Assembly: GCA_028681335.1 (NCBI GenBank)
Contig: JAQUIT010000015.1
Coordinates: 1 to 64,000, forward strand
Source: Desulfuromonadaceae bacterium
GTDB lineage: Bacteria > Desulfobacterota > Desulfuromonadia > Geobacterales > Pseudopelobacteraceae
Direction of reading: 5' to 3'
Length of the DNA stretch: 64,000 nt
Shown: piece after piece, positions 47,300-57,480 of the stretch
Layout of the letters: every line of letters starts with the position of its first letter
Position numbering within the stretch: the first letter of the stretch is position 1
Translations under genes and position numbers: made by a program
The notes under the pieces: model-generated
The model's database searches: none
What the model saw: the letters and a program-made list of their open reading frames with translations, nothing else
What the model was told of the DNA's origin: nothing

Positions 47300-48556
47300 G
47301 TGAGTATTACAGAACAGGTCGTAAAAATCGCACAGGATGCCCGTCAGGCATCTCTTGCCATGGCACGTCTTTCTACCACCACCAAAAATGATATGCTGCT
47401 GAAAATGGCAGCGGCCCTCGAAAAGGCATCGGCAGAGCTGATCGTAGAAAACAGCAAAGATCTTGCCGCCGGAGAACTGAAGGGACTTTCCACAGCAATG
47501 CTGGATCGCCTGATGCTTGATGAAGGGCGTATCCGTGGAATTGCCGCTGCCCTGCGCGAGATCGCCACCCTCCCTGACCCGGTTGGCGAGGTTACAAAGA
47601 TGTGGAAACGCCCCAACGAGCTGATGGTCGGCAAGATGCGCATCCCGCTCGGCACGATCGGGATCATCTACGAATCACGGCCAAACGTGACCGCTGATGC
47701 CGCAGCAATCTGCCTCAAGGCCGGCAATGCCGTGGTCCTGCGCGGCGGTTCCGAAGCTATCAACTCCAATCTGGCCATTGCAACAATCCTGCGCGGGGTA
47801 CTGAAAGAGATGGGTATTCCCCAGGCAGCGCTATCGCTGATCCCTTTCACAGAACGCGAAGGGGTGCTGGAGATGCTCAAGCAGGAAGAGTCTATCGACC
47901 TGATCATCCCTCGCGGCGGTGAAAGCCTGATCCGCTTTGTCGTCGAGAACTCACGCATCCCGGTCATCAAGCATTATAAAGGGGTCTGCCACATTTTTGT
48001 CGACCAGTCGGCAGATTTCGACAAGGCCGAACAGATCATCGTCAACAGCAAGACTCAGCGCCCCGGCGTCTGCAACTCCCTGGAGACACTGCTTATCCAC
48101 CGCGATGTGGCCGCCGAATTCATCCCGAGAATTGCCGCGACACTGGCGGCACTGGGTGTGGAGCTACGCGGCGATCCTACCTTTTGCAGCTACGTACCGA
48201 CCGCCACTGCGGCAACGGAAGAGGACTGGTACGCCGAATACCTGGAGCTGATCCTTGCCTGCCGCGTTGTTGACGATATCGATGCCGCCATCGCCCACAT
48301 TAACCGCTACTGTTCACTGCACACCGAATCGATCATCACCAGTGACTACAGCCGGGCTCAACGCTTCATCCGCGAGGTCAACTCCTCCTGCGTGATGGTC
48401 AACGCTTCGACCCGTTTTGCCGACGGCGGCCAGCTCGGCCTGGGGGCTGAAATCGGTATCTCCACCACCAAGTTGCACTCGTTCGGCCCGATGGGGTTGG
48501 AGGATCTGACGACAACCAAGTTTATCGTTTACGGCGATGGACAGATCAGGGAATAA
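47300..48556 (+). CDS. proA: Gamma-glutamyl phosphate reductase
   Basis: A 418-residue ProA that reduces gamma-glutamyl phosphate to glutamate semialdehyde in proline synthesis. PLGTIGIIYESRPNVTADAA, the catalytic cysteine in QRPGVCNSLETLL, and HTESIITSD are diagnostic. The GTG at 47300 has GGAG 8 bases upstream and gives the usual length; a TTG 21 bp before also reads in frame. Followed 25 bp later by the CoA-binding gene. Confidence 0.97.
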   Translation: MSITEQVVKIAQDARQASLAMARLSTTTKNDMLLKMAAALEKASAELIVENSKDLAAGELKGLSTAMLDRLMLDEGRIRGIAAALREIATLPDPVGEVTKMWKRPNELMVGKMRIPLGTIGIIYESRPNVTADAAAICLKAGNAVVLRGGSEAINSNLAIATILRGVLKEMGIPQAALSLIPFTEREGVLEMLKQEESIDLIIPRGGESLIRFVVENSRIPVIKHYKGVCHIFVDQSADFDKAEQIIVNSKTQRPGVCNSLETLLIHRDVAAEFIPRIAATLAALGVELRGDPTFCSYVPTATAATEEDWYAEYLELILACRVVDDIDAAIAHINRYCSLHTESIITSDYSRAQRFIREVNSSCVMVNASTRFADGGQLGLGAEIGISTTKLHSFGPMGLEDLTTTKFIVYGDGQIRE

Positions 48557-48581
48557 CCATCTTTCACATCAGGAGTAGATC

Positions 48582-48986
48582 ATGACAATTGAAGAACAGA
48601 TCCGGCAGTTCCTTGCTTCCCCCGCTTTTGGGGTTGCAGGCGCCTCAACTAACCGCGATAAGTACGGCAACAAGGTGTTGCGCTGTTACCTGCAAAACGG
48701 CAAAACGGCCATCCCGGTCAACCCCAATGAAGCGAAAATTGAGGGAATACCATGCGCGGCGACGCTCAACGACCTCCCGAAAGAAGCAGTAAGCCTCTCC
48801 ATGATTACCCCGCCTGCCGTAACGGCGAAGCTGGTTCCCATGGCTATCGAAAAGGGGATCAAGAATATCTGGATGCAACCGGGAGCCGAACACCCCGATG
48901 CGGTTGCGCTCTGCCGGGAACAGGGAATCAATATTATTGCCGACGGCAGTTGCCTGCTTGTCGTACTGGGGTACCACGAACACTGA
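48582..48986 (+). CDS. CoA-binding domain protein
   Basis: A 134-residue CoA_binding_2 (YccU-like) protein, essentially one Rossmann domain: VAGASTNRDKYGNKVL near the N-terminus, PVNPNEAKIEG, and NIWMQPGAEHPDA, with a final IIADGSCLLV. The family binds CoA; its physiological role is unclear. It starts 25 bp after proA and is probably cotranscribed. Confidence 0.93.
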   Translation: MTIEEQIRQFLASPAFGVAGASTNRDKYGNKVLRCYLQNGKTAIPVNPNEAKIEGIPCAATLNDLPKEAVSLSMITPPAVTAKLVPMAIEKGIKNIWMQPGAEHPDAVALCREQGINIIADGSCLLVVLGYHEH

Positions 48987-49013
48987 CGCACCGCTTACTA
49001 TTTAAAAAGCCGA

Positions 49014-49050
49014 CAATAAAGCCATCTCGTCTCTCGAGGTGGCTTTATTG
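49014..49050 (+). terminator. Terminator after proA and the CoA-binding gene
   Basis: A 16-bp stem CAATAAAGCCATCTCG / CGAGGTGGCTTTATTG with one T-G wobble and a 5-nt loop, about 30 bp after the CoA-binding stop. The U tract is short, so it may act weakly. Confidence 0.65.
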
Positions 49051-49261
49051 TTGATAGAATGATTGTTTGCTATTGGCTTATCATGTCATTTCCAGCCATA
49101 CATCAAATAGCAGTATCAAGTATTTTAGTAATTTTTTTAGTAGGTTGTGTTAAATTCATATTGTATAAAAATGTTTTGCAATAATAGAGATTATGATATA
49201 TCGTTCCCTAACAGTCACACGCACTTCTCGGCTTAATGCCGCAGAAAGGAACAACTGTTCT

Positions 49262-49969
49262 ATGGGACAACCAGCATTAAGTCGTGAGCAGGATGGCTTT
49301 GTAGGTGCCGTCAGTGGTTTATCGCTGGCCGACATTATCCAGGTAAAAGGCGGCAACCGCTACTCCGGATGCCTGGCTGTAGAGCACGCGGGCAACAGTG
49401 GGGTAATTTTTTTCCGTGATGGTGACGTGGTTCATGCCGAGCAGGGACAACGGGACGGTGAAGAGGCCTTCTATATTATCATGGGTTGGGCGGGCGGGAC
49501 ATTCCGCAGCGAACCAAAGATTTTAACGACCAGCCGGACCATAGACCAACCAACCGGTTTTCTTATCCTTGAAGCCCTTCGCCGCATGGATGAAGCAAAA
49601 CAGAGTATAAAGCCGCACGTCAGCAACTCTTCCATGGAGGGTACAGGCATGAGTGACATCAGCACGAAGCTTTCGGTTATCCCGGACATTGAGCAGGCGC
49701 TCCTTATGACCAAAGACGGAGTAGTCATAGATGACTCATCATACCAAGCCGAACTTCTCGCAGCTAACGGCCTATTTCTGGCTTTTTTTTCAAAGCAGGT
49801 CGGGTCACAGTTCGGCATAGGGGAATTCAAAACAGCCACGGTACACGGAAACGAGCACCATCTGCTTCTGTTCGATTCAAAGCGCCACCAGCTCTGTGTT
49901 TCAGCGAGAGGAAGCGCCAATGCAAACTCACTTGATTCCGATATCCGCCGGGTATTGGCGCAGAAATAG
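49262..49969 (+). CDS. DUF4388 plus roadblock/LC7-type protein
   Basis: A 235-residue protein. The N-terminal ~100 residues match DUF4388 (LSLADIIQVKGGNRYSG, GVIFFRDGDVVHAEQG, EEAFYIIMGW). The C-terminal ~110 residues are a roadblock/LC7-like fold (IEQALLMTKDGVVIDD). In other bacteria such proteins help regulate small GTPases or motility. An AAGGA-like site lies about 11 bases before the ATG at 49262; an alternative ATG is 69 bp upstream. It starts 9 bp before the next gene. Confidence 0.82.
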   Translation: MGQPALSREQDGFVGAVSGLSLADIIQVKGGNRYSGCLAVEHAGNSGVIFFRDGDVVHAEQGQRDGEEAFYIIMGWAGGTFRSEPKILTTSRTIDQPTGFLILEALRRMDEAKQSIKPHVSNSSMEGTGMSDISTKLSVIPDIEQALLMTKDGVVIDDSSYQAELLAANGLFLAFFSKQVGSQFGIGEFKTATVHGNEHHLLLFDSKRHQLCVSARGSANANSLDSDIRRVLAQK

Positions 49970-49978
49970 GGGGCTCAC

Positions 49979-50752
49979 ATGCAGGCAATAATGCTCGGCT
50001 TAACCACGGTTCCCGGAGTCATGGGAGGTTTGCTATCCGATGAGCAGGGAAGCATTCTCGCGCATTCCTTCCCCCCCTACTTTGATGCCGCCACAATAAA
50101 GGGAGCCGCGGAACTGCTTCAGGACAACACCGTCGGCCTCCAGGATGTAACCGGCGGCGTAAAACTTTTTGATATCCGCTTTGAGCTTGGGCGCTTAATT
50201 ATCAAGCCTCTGCCGCAGATGTTTCTTGTCGTACTCTGTCAACCGGCCGTAAACCTTCAGCTCCTTTTTATATCACTGAATGTCGCCATCAAAAAAATTG
50301 AAAAGCTCCTCAAAGACCTTCCTGCTACGCAAGCGCCACCACAAGCGACTGCTGCGTTACCACCTTCAGCGCCAGTTGCCGCGACTCCACACCCAGCCCC
50401 CCCTTCGTCCAATCGCTATCGTGCCCTGTCCAATGAAAAAGGAGTTCTCCTGACGTGTGAAACCATGAAAAATGCAGAATCTTTTTTTGGGGTAGAGTCT
50501 GCCACCGTCAACAAGGCCACCGCGCTTGCGATCAGTGATTTTTTTGAAACTGAGTCGTTTAAAAAGTTAACGATAACAAACCTCTCTAACGGCATCAAGA
50601 AGAGCGTATCCGCGTCAGTGCTTCCGCATGATCGAGAAGGCGTCTACGATGGCAAAATATCTCCATCACCGTCATTGCTCCAATCGCTTAAAGCCAAAGA
50701 CGGTGACCAGGTAGTGGTTGAAGTTGTGACCGGCAGGGGATTCTTTAGTTAG
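49979..50752 (+). CDS. Roadblock/LC7-like protein with C-terminal beta domain
   Basis: A 257-residue protein. The N-terminal ~105 residues look like a roadblock/LC7 module (VPGVMGGLLSDEQGSILAH). A Pro/Ala-rich linker (about 120-148) leads to a C-terminal domain with KKLTITNLSNGIKKSVSAS and a predicted beta pattern that is not recognised. GGGG lies just upstream of the ATG. Paired with the DUF4388 protein, so the two may form a heteromer; no partner GTPase sits nearby. Confidence 0.78.
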   Translation: MQAIMLGLTTVPGVMGGLLSDEQGSILAHSFPPYFDAATIKGAAELLQDNTVGLQDVTGGVKLFDIRFELGRLIIKPLPQMFLVVLCQPAVNLQLLFISLNVAIKKIEKLLKDLPATQAPPQATAALPPSAPVAATPHPAPPSSNRYRALSNEKGVLLTCETMKNAESFFGVESATVNKATALAISDFFETESFKKLTITNLSNGIKKSVSASVLPHDREGVYDGKISPSPSLLQSLKAKDGDQVVVEVVTGRGFFS

Positions 50753-50828
50753 GAAACAATGGCATTAATTTGTGCTAACGAGTAAATAGTTGCCATATCG
50801 TTAATAACCTGACATAGTACACAATCTT

Positions 50829-50860
50829 CGACGGGCAGTTAATGCCCGTCGTTTTATTTT
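50829..50860 (+). terminator. Intrinsic terminator after the roadblock pair
   Basis: A perfect 9-bp stem CGACGGGCA / TGCCCGTCG with a 5-nt loop, followed by TTTTATTTT. It lies in the gap before typA and ends transcription from the roadblock genes. Confidence 0.85.
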
Positions 50861-50882
50861 GCAGAATTGAGGAGTTTTACCC

Positions 50883-52688
50883 ATGCAGGAACGGATCAGA
50901 AATATTGCCATTATTGCCCACGTCGACCATGGCAAGACAACCCTTGTTGATGCCATGCTCAAACACGCCGGAGTGTATCGTTCCAACGAAGCCATTACCG
51001 AGCGCGTCATGGACTCTAATGACCTTGAAAAAGAACGCGGCATCACCATTCTGGCCAAGAGCCTTTCCATTCACCACGGCCAATACAAAATCAATATCGT
51101 TGACACCCCCGGCCATGCCGATTTCGGCGGCGAAGTTGAACGCGTACTCAAGATGGTTGACTCCGTATTGTTGCTGGTAGACGCTCTGGACGGCCCAATG
51201 CCGCAGACCCGTTTCGTGCTGAAAAAATCGCTCGACCTGAATCTGAAACCGATTGTTGTCATCAACAAGATCGACCGTCCCGGCTCCCGCCCAGACGAAG
51301 TACTCAACATGGTTTTTGACCTGTTCTGCGAACTGAACGCCTCCGACGATCAGCTCGATTTTCCGGTTGTCTATACCAGCGCCAAGATGGGCTATGCAAA
51401 ACTGGACATCAGCGTCGAGTCAAACAACATGGAACCGCTCTTCGCTGTGGTAGAGGCCAATGTCCGCCCTCCCAAGGGAGACTCCAACGCTCCGTTCCAG
51501 ATGCTGATTGCCAATATAGATTACAACGACTACATCGGCCGCATGGCTACCGGCCGTATCTTTAACGGCAAGGTCAAGGCCGGCGAGACCGTGGCAATGA
51601 TCAAGAAGGACGGCACAATATCAAAGGGGCGCATCACCAAACTGCTCGGTTACGAAGGACTGAAGCAGATTGAAATTGATGAGGCCGGAACAGGTGACAT
51701 CGTTACCGTCGCCGGTTTTGAAGAGGTCAGTATCGGCGAGACTCTGGCGTCTGCCGAAAATCCGATTGCAATCCCTTATGTTTCTATTGATGAGCCGACC
51801 CTGTCAATGAACTTCATGGTCAACACATCCCCGTTTGCCGGTCGTGAAGGTAAATGGGTTACTTCGCGTAACATTCGTGAACGCCTTACCAAGGAACTGC
51901 GCACCAACGTTTCCCTGCGGGTTGACGACACCGATAGTGCCGATACGTTCATGGTGTCAGGCCGTGGCGAACTGCATCTCTCGATCCTCATTGAAACCAT
52001 GCGCCGCGAAGGTTTTGAGCTTGCCGTGTCCAAGCCGGAAGTTATCGTCCGGATCAAGGATGGCGTCAAAATGGAACCTATGGAGTATCTGGTAGTAGAC
52101 GTCGCCTCCGAGTTTCAGGGTGCAATCATCGAAAAGATGGGCCCTCGCAAGGGCGAGATGGTCGCCATGGCTCCGATGGGAGAGATGGTACGTCTCGAGT
52201 TCATCATACCGGCACGCGGCCTCATCGGCCTGCGCGGTGAGGTTTTGACCGATACCCGTGGCACCGCCATCATGACCCATACATTCCACGAATACGCCCC
52301 CTACAAGGGTGATATCCCCGGCCGCAAAAACGGGGCGCTGATGGCCATGGACCATGGCGAAACCACCGCCTACTCACTGGATGCCCTGCAGCCGCGCGGC
52401 ACCCTGTTTATCGGCGCCGGCGTCGAAGTCTACGGCGGAATGATCATCGGTCAGAACAACAAGGATAACGACCTGGAAATCAACCCGTGCAAGGGCAAGA
52501 AATTGACCAACGTACGCGCATCCGGTACGGACGACGCCATCAAACTTACTCCTCCAAAGATAATGACGCTTGAACAGGCACTGGAATTTATCGAGGATGA
52601 TGAATTGGTAGAGGTTACACCGCTTTCAATCCGTCTGCGCAAGAAAGAGCTCGACCCTACCCGCCGTAAGCGCTCCGGCAAACTGTAG
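50883..52688 (+). CDS. typA: Ribosome-associated GTPase TypA/BipA
   Basis: A 601-residue translational GTPase. G1 [15 protein letters not shown]2 [11 protein letters not shown]3 [11 protein letters not shown]4 [12 protein letters not shown] and the C-terminal BipA-specific [21 protein letters not shown] region ([15 protein letters not shown]) identify it. GAGGAG lies 8 bases before the ATG. It acts on 50S assembly and stress adaptation. A single-gene transcript bounded by terminators on both sides. Confidence 0.98.
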   Translation: MQERIRNIAIIAHVDHGKTTLVDAMLKHAGVYRSNEAITERVMDSNDLEKERGITILAKSLSIHHGQYKINIVDTPGHADFGGEVERVLKMVDSVLLLVDALDGPMPQTRFVLKKSLDLNLKPIVVINKIDRPGSRPDEVLNMVFDLFCELNASDDQLDFPVVYTSAKMGYAKLDISVESNNMEPLFAVVEANVRPPKGDSNAPFQMLIANIDYNDYIGRMATGRIFNGKVKAGETVAMIKKDGTISKGRITKLLGYEGLKQIEIDEAGTGDIVTVAGFEEVSIGETLASAENPIAIPYVSIDEPTLSMNFMVNTSPFAGREGKWVTSRNIRERLTKELRTNVSLRVDDTDSADTFMVSGRGELHLSILIETMRREGFELAVSKPEVIVRIKDGVKMEPMEYLVVDVASEFQGAIIEKMGPRKGEMVAMAPMGEMVRLEFIIPARGLIGLRGEVLTDTRGTAIMTHTFHEYAPYKGDIPGRKNGALMAMDHGETTAYSLDALQPRGTLFIGAGVEVYGGMIIGQNNKDNDLEINPCKGKKLTNVRASGTDDAIKLTPPKIMTLEQALEFIEDDELVEVTPLSIRLRKKELDPTRRKRSGKL

Positions 52689-52712
52689 TCACATAAAAAA
52701 ATTTATTATTTG

Positions 52713-52740
52713 GGCCGGGAATTTTCCCGGCCTTTTTTTT
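52713..52740 (+). terminator. Intrinsic terminator after typA
   Basis: GGCCGGGAA and TTCCCGGCC form a GC-rich stem with a short loop, followed by eight T residues (52733-52740). A canonical Rho-independent terminator. Confidence 0.95.
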
Positions 52741-52820
52741 AATAATTTGCATGAATCGCAGTATCGCGATATATATATTAGGATTTTTCATCCCCCCCGT
52801 TATATCTGCAGGAGTAGTTG

Positions 52821-55382
52821 GTGAACCGCATTAAACTGGGTGCTGTAATCCCCGATTATAAAGCCTTCAAACGCTACATTGTTATTACCGTTGTCGCCTT
52901 GATACTGTTGTTGATAGCTTTCTCTGTCTGGAAATCGGCAACAGAATATCGCTTGACGGTCAGTGCCGCGGACAAGCAGCTCCGCGGCTACTCCCGCGCA
53001 CTTCGGGAACACGCTGAACGGGCAATTGGAGAGGCTGACGGTCTTTTGCTCGACACGATCGATCACATCAAGACTCATGGCGGCTTCAACAAAGTAAACA
53101 GCCGGCAGTTGCATCAGCTTTTGAACAACCACCCACATAATATGCCACAGGTAGGCGCCATCATCCTGATTAACCGCGATGGACTGCTGGTGGCTCATTC
53201 TGTGGAAACCATCTCCTTGCAGACCAGTCTGGCCGACCGCGATTATTTCATCCACCATCACGACCACCCTGAGGACAAAACCGCCTACATTTCACGCCCC
53301 TTCAAGAGCAGAGTGAACAACAAGTGGCGTTTTACACTGTCGCGTCCGGTCTACTCGTCATCCGGAAAATTTGATGGAATTGCGGCGGTAGCCTTTGATA
53401 TCGAATATTTCAGTTCATTCTACTCGTCCCTCAACATTGGAAAAAAGGGGCGGATTCTTTTGGTGCGCAGAGACGGGCACCTGATGCTGACCGAGCCGTT
53501 CCGAGAAAGTAACTTCTCTACGGATTTCAGGAAGTCAGCTCTGATCCGCACCTATCTCCCCAGCAAACCTAATGGAACATTTCGTGTCGCCAGGGGTGAC
53601 TCCCTGCTGGAAAGCGATAGTCGGCTTGTCTCATATGAATCGCTCAGTAATTATCCGCTTGTTGCGCTGACCAACATGAGCATGGATGAAGCCCTGGAGT
53701 CGTGGCGCTCCGCCACGATCCTGCAGGGTACGCTTACTCTCGTGGCATGTTCAGGACTGTTTTTGCTGATGATTTTACTGTTGCGCAAGATCAAGCGCAT
53801 AGAGACGGCCTACCGACTTCAAGCGGAGCAACAGAAAGAGATCGTGGCAGCTGAAGAGCGCTACCGCCTGCTGGTTGACAACCTGCCGGTGGTAACCTGG
53901 CAGTCTGACGAATTCTGGACAACCACGTTTATCAGCGCCAACATAGAAAAATTTTATGGCTATACTGCTGAGGAGATTTATGCGGACACCGACACTCACT
54001 GGTCCTCAAGGATACACGATGAAGAGCGTGATGCCGTTGTTGCCATGTATAAATCACTTTTTCACGGGACCGGTATTTATGATGTTGAATACCGGATCAG
54101 ACATAAAAACGGACAGTGGATCTGGATTAACGATTTTGCTTATTCAACGGTTCTACAGAACGGCGTCCTCGTTGCCCATGGCGTTTTCAGCGACATAACC
54201 GCACGTAAACAGGCTGAAGATGAACGAGATCAGCTCGAGATGCAACTCAGCCAGGCCAAGAAGATGGAGGCGATAGGCCATCTGGCAGGAGGAATCGCCC
54301 ACGACTTTAATAATCTCCTGACGCCGATCATGGGGTATGCTGAAATGGCAGCGGCGGCTATTCCCAATAACGATCCGCTTGCACCAAAACTGGCAGGGAT
54401 CATAGCCGCTTCGCACAAAGCAAAGACACTGACACAGCAGCTCCTGAGCTTTGGCCGCCGACAATCGGCACCTGCCGAGATCGTTGACCTCAACGAAATC
54501 ATCTTGTCGTTTAATACTATCCTTCGCCGTACTATCCGTGAAAGCATTCGCATTGACCTGGCACTTGACCCTGAAGGCTCGTTCATCAAAGGAGACCTGT
54601 CCCAGATCGAACAGATTATTCTCAATATGACCGTTAATGCCCAGGATGCCTTTGAAGGATCCCATGGGAGAATTTATATTGAGACATGCCATATCCTGAT
54701 GGACGGAGAAAACGCCCGCTTGCACCCGGGCATGGTACCGGGGGAATATGTACTGTTGTCATTCCGCGATAATGGTTGCGGCATGAGCGCCGAAGTCATC
54801 AGTCACATCTACGAACCTTTTTTTACGACTAAGCAGGTCGGTCACGGCACCGGGCTGGGACTGGCAACCGTCTACGGCATTGTCAAGCAACATGACGCCT
54901 ATATCTCTGTCACGAGTAGGCAAGGCGAAGGGACCACGTTCAATATATATTTTCCCGGCGGTGCCAAGGCCCCGGCCATGAAGACAAAAACAGCATTACC
55001 ACCGGTAAAAACAGTTAGCGGTGATATCACCATCTTGCTGGTTGAAGACAACGAAATGGTCCGGGATATGGTGCAGGAAATGCTGAAGGGGTTCGGCTTC
55101 GGCGTCATCTCGACGACTGATCCGCACCATGCTATTGAACTGTTTGCGTGTGGAGCCGTCCGCATAGACCTGCTGGTTTCTGACATCGTCATGCCGGGCA
55201 TGAACGGCACGCAACTGTACGAGCAACTCACTGAACAGTGTCCATCACTCAAAGTAGTTTTCATCTCCGGCTACCCTATCAGTCCCAGTCTGAGGGGCGG
55301 GACACTCGACGATGAAGTAAACTATCTGCAGAAACCTTTTACTGCCGAAGCGCTGCTTGAACGTATCAATATGGTCTTGTGA
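52821..55382 (+). CDS. Hybrid sensor histidine kinase with extracytoplasmic Cache-like domain
   Basis: An 853-residue kinase. A transmembrane helix near 20-40 and a second near 310-330 flank a Cache/PDC-like sensor (LINRDGLLVAHS, SLADRDYFIHH, KWRFTLSRPVYS). A PAS domain (about 350-470) is followed by HisKA with the phosphoacceptor in GGIAHDFNNLLT, HATPase_c (NGCGMSAE, GLGLATVYGI) and a C-terminal receiver (about 735-853) with phosphoacceptor in VSDIVMPGMNG and QKPF. The GTG at 52821 has GGAG 6 bases upstream. No separate output regulator is adjacent; ligand unknown. Confidence 0.93.
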   Translation: MNRIKLGAVIPDYKAFKRYIVITVVALILLLIAFSVWKSATEYRLTVSAADKQLRGYSRALREHAERAIGEADGLLLDTIDHIKTHGGFNKVNSRQLHQLLNNHPHNMPQVGAIILINRDGLLVAHSVETISLQTSLADRDYFIHHHDHPEDKTAYISRPFKSRVNNKWRFTLSRPVYSSSGKFDGIAAVAFDIEYFSSFYSSLNIGKKGRILLVRRDGHLMLTEPFRESNFSTDFRKSALIRTYLPSKPNGTFRVARGDSLLESDSRLVSYESLSNYPLVALTNMSMDEALESWRSATILQGTLTLVACSGLFLLMILLLRKIKRIETAYRLQAEQQKEIVAAEERYRLLVDNLPVVTWQSDEFWTTTFISANIEKFYGYTAEEIYADTDTHWSSRIHDEERDAVVAMYKSLFHGTGIYDVEYRIRHKNGQWIWINDFAYSTVLQNGVLVAHGVFSDITARKQAEDERDQLEMQLSQAKKMEAIGHLAGGIAHDFNNLLTPIMGYAEMAAAAIPNNDPLAPKLAGIIAASHKAKTLTQQLLSFGRRQSAPAEIVDLNEIILSFNTILRRTIRESIRIDLALDPEGSFIKGDLSQIEQIILNMTVNAQDAFEGSHGRIYIETCHILMDGENARLHPGMVPGEYVLLSFRDNGCGMSAEVISHIYEPFFTTKQVGHGTGLGLATVYGIVKQHDAYISVTSRQGEGTTFNIYFPGGAKAPAMKTKTALPPVKTVSGDITILLVEDNEMVRDMVQEMLKGFGFGVISTTDPHHAIELFACGAVRIDLLVSDIVMPGMNGTQLYEQLTEQCPSLKVVFISGYPISPSLRGGTLDDEVNYLQKPFTAEALLERINMVL

Positions 55383-55478
55383 AAACTGCACAACCACTAA
55401 AGTAATCAGATGATTTTTAGGCATCCGGGTGCTATAGTTCGCAGGAATACACTAGACTTACGGGATGGGACACGTATC

Positions 55479-56696
55479 ATGCCACAGCAAACGATCTATC
55501 TGATAGGGGCAGGCTTTACCGGCTGGGATGGTTTCCCGGCCATGGCGCTGGAGATTATCGGCAAGGCCGACATCATGATCGGCCATCAACGACACCTGAC
55601 TATTTTCCCTGATTTTAAAGGCGAGAAGAGAGAACTCGGCGATCTTCCCGAGCTGATCGAATTTCTCAAAAAAACCGAGCAGCGTGTCGTCCTGCTCGCC
55701 TCGGGTGATCCTACTTTTTTCGGTATCTCACGTTTCCTGCTACGCAATCTCCCCAAAGAGCGCATCGAGATTTTTCCCAATGTTACCAGCATGCAGTACG
55801 CCTTTGCCCGGATCAAGGAACAGTGGGATGACGGCATCTTTGTTTCGGTACATGGCCGGGGCATGCACCAGGCGATAGACAAGATCATCGCTGCCGAAAA
55901 AGCGTGCGTACTGACCGACAAGATCAACACCCCCGCCGCCATTGCCGCCGAACTGATTGAGCGGGGTGCCGAAGGTTACGAGGCGTGGCTCTGTGAAGAT
56001 CTCGGCATGCCTACGGAAAAGTTTACCAAGACGACCGTACGCGGACTGCTCGATATTGAGGCATCCGAACTTAATATCCTCATTCTGATCCGCACCTATG
56101 AGCCGAACCTCGTTCATTATCCATTAATCGGCATCGACGACGACGAGTTTCACACTTCCAAGAAACTGATTACCAAGCAGGAAGTGCGTGCGGTTACCCT
56201 GGCCAAACTCCAGCTTCAGGATGATCTGGTGCTGTGGGACATCGGTGCAGGCAGCTGTTCTGTCTCCATCGAAGCCTCGAATCTGATGCCCGACGGCAAG
56301 ATTTTTGCCGTGGAAAAGAACCCGCAGTGCATCGGCTTCATAAACGAAAATCTGAAGAAGTTCTGTGCCCGCAATATCAAGCTTATCGAAGCCTACGCCC
56401 CTGAGGGACTGGATGATCTGCCCGATCCTGATCGCGTCTTTATCGGCGGAGCCGGTGGCAAACTGGACGAGATCATTGACATCATTTCTCAGCGCCTCAA
56501 GCCGGACGGTGTCGTAGTTATCAATGCTGTGACACTGGACACCCTCACCAGAGCGGTGGAGTTTCTTGAAGACCATGGTTTTAGCGTTGAAGCGGCCTGT
56601 ATCAATGTCGCCAAGACCCGCAATCTGACTGAATACAAGATGTTTGAAGCCCAGAATCCGGTGTATGTCATTTCTGCTGTGAAGGGTGGCGAGTAG
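55479..56696 (+). CDS. cbiET: Precorrin-6B/cobalt-precorrin methyltransferase fusion CbiET
   Basis: A 405-residue fusion. The N-terminal half (CbiE, about 1-200) is a SAM-dependent C5 methylase of the cobalamin pathway, with YLIGAGFTGWD and LASGDPTFFG. The C-terminal half (CbiT, about 210-405) catalyses C15 methylation and decarboxylation, with WDIGAGSCSVSIEAS and FIGGAGGKLDEI. The aerobic homologue is CobL. The ATG at 55479 is chosen because it starts the conserved domain; the open frame extends 23 codons upstream. Its stop shares a base with the next start. Confidence 0.94.
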   Translation: MPQQTIYLIGAGFTGWDGFPAMALEIIGKADIMIGHQRHLTIFPDFKGEKRELGDLPELIEFLKKTEQRVVLLASGDPTFFGISRFLLRNLPKERIEIFPNVTSMQYAFARIKEQWDDGIFVSVHGRGMHQAIDKIIAAEKACVLTDKINTPAAIAAELIERGAEGYEAWLCEDLGMPTEKFTKTTVRGLLDIEASELNILILIRTYEPNLVHYPLIGIDDDEFHTSKKLITKQEVRAVTLAKLQLQDDLVLWDIGAGSCSVSIEASNLMPDGKIFAVEKNPQCIGFINENLKKFCARNIKLIEAYAPEGLDDLPDPDRVFIGGAGGKLDEIIDIISQRLKPDGVVVINAVTLDTLTRAVEFLEDHGFSVEAACINVAKTRNLTEYKMFEAQNPVYVISAVKGGE

Positions 56697-57403
56697 TGGC
56701 AGCTGTTTATGCAGTCGGAGTCGGGCCGGGTGACCCGGAACTGTTGACCCGTAAGGCGGAGCGAATCCTGCGCAGTGTGGATGTGATTCTGGCCCCCGTA
56801 TCAAATCCGTCCGATGCCAGCGTTGCGCTTGGGACAATCCGGGAATTTATTGACGAGAGCCGTCAGGAGATCATCGTTCATCAGTTCCCTATGACCTCCA
56901 ATCAGGCCCTCCTGATCCCTGCCTGGCAGGGTGCGGCAGAGCTCATTGCCACCCATGCGGAGGCGGGACGCTCCGTTGCCTTCATCACGATTGGAGATCC
57001 GCTCTTTTACTCCACCTTTATCTATCTGCAGCGCCTTCTGCGCGAACAATGGCCGCAGATTCCAATCGAAATAATTCCCGGCATATCCAGTATCAATGCT
57101 GCAGCCGCTGAAGCGGCCCTGCCGCTGGTTGAGGGGGATGAGAAGATGGTGGTTATCCCGGCCACCGCAGGGATAGAGCGGATAAAAGCGGCCTTGGAAA
57201 CCTATGAGACTGTCGTTTTGTTAAAGGTAAAGCCGCTCTTTGGCGCAATAATCCAACTTCTTCGCACAACCGGAAGAGAACAGCGCACCGTCTTTGTCGA
57301 GCGGGTCGGCTCCCCGCGCCAGAAGGTGTTGACCGATTTCGGCGAAATAGCCGCCCATTCCCCGGATTACCTGTCCTTGCTGATCATCAAGTCGGCACCG
57401 TAA
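56696..57403 (+). CDS. cbiL: Precorrin-2/cobalt-precorrin-2 C20-methyltransferase
   Basis: A 235-residue tetrapyrrole methylase that adds the C20 methyl group of corrin. AVGVGPGDPELLTRKAERIL, AFITIGDPLFYSTFIYL and EIIPGISSINAAAA are signatures. GTG start overlapping the cbiET stop by one base (TAGTG), showing translational coupling. Only these two corrin genes lie in the window. Confidence 0.94.
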   Translation: MAAVYAVGVGPGDPELLTRKAERILRSVDVILAPVSNPSDASVALGTIREFIDESRQEIIVHQFPMTSNQALLIPAWQGAAELIATHAEAGRSVAFITIGDPLFYSTFIYLQRLLREQWPQIPIEIIPGISSINAAAAEAALPLVEGDEKMVVIPATAGIERIKAALETYETVVLLKVKPLFGAIIQLLRTTGREQRTVFVERVGSPRQKVLTDFGEIAAHSPDYLSLLIIKSAP

Positions 57404-57421
57404 CCATCAATACATTCCCAC

Positions 57422-57468
57422 AAAAAAAGGTCCGTCACCAGCTGGTGAACGGACCTTTTTCTTTTTTG
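57422..57468. terminator. Bidirectional terminator between cbiL and ppdK
   Basis: AAAAAAGGTCCGT and ACGGACCTTTTT flank an inner stem TCACCAGCTGGTGA, making one long hairpin with an A tract on the left and a T tract on the right. It suits both convergent genes. Confidence 0.93.
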
Positions 57469-57480
57469 GAACTGCTACGG

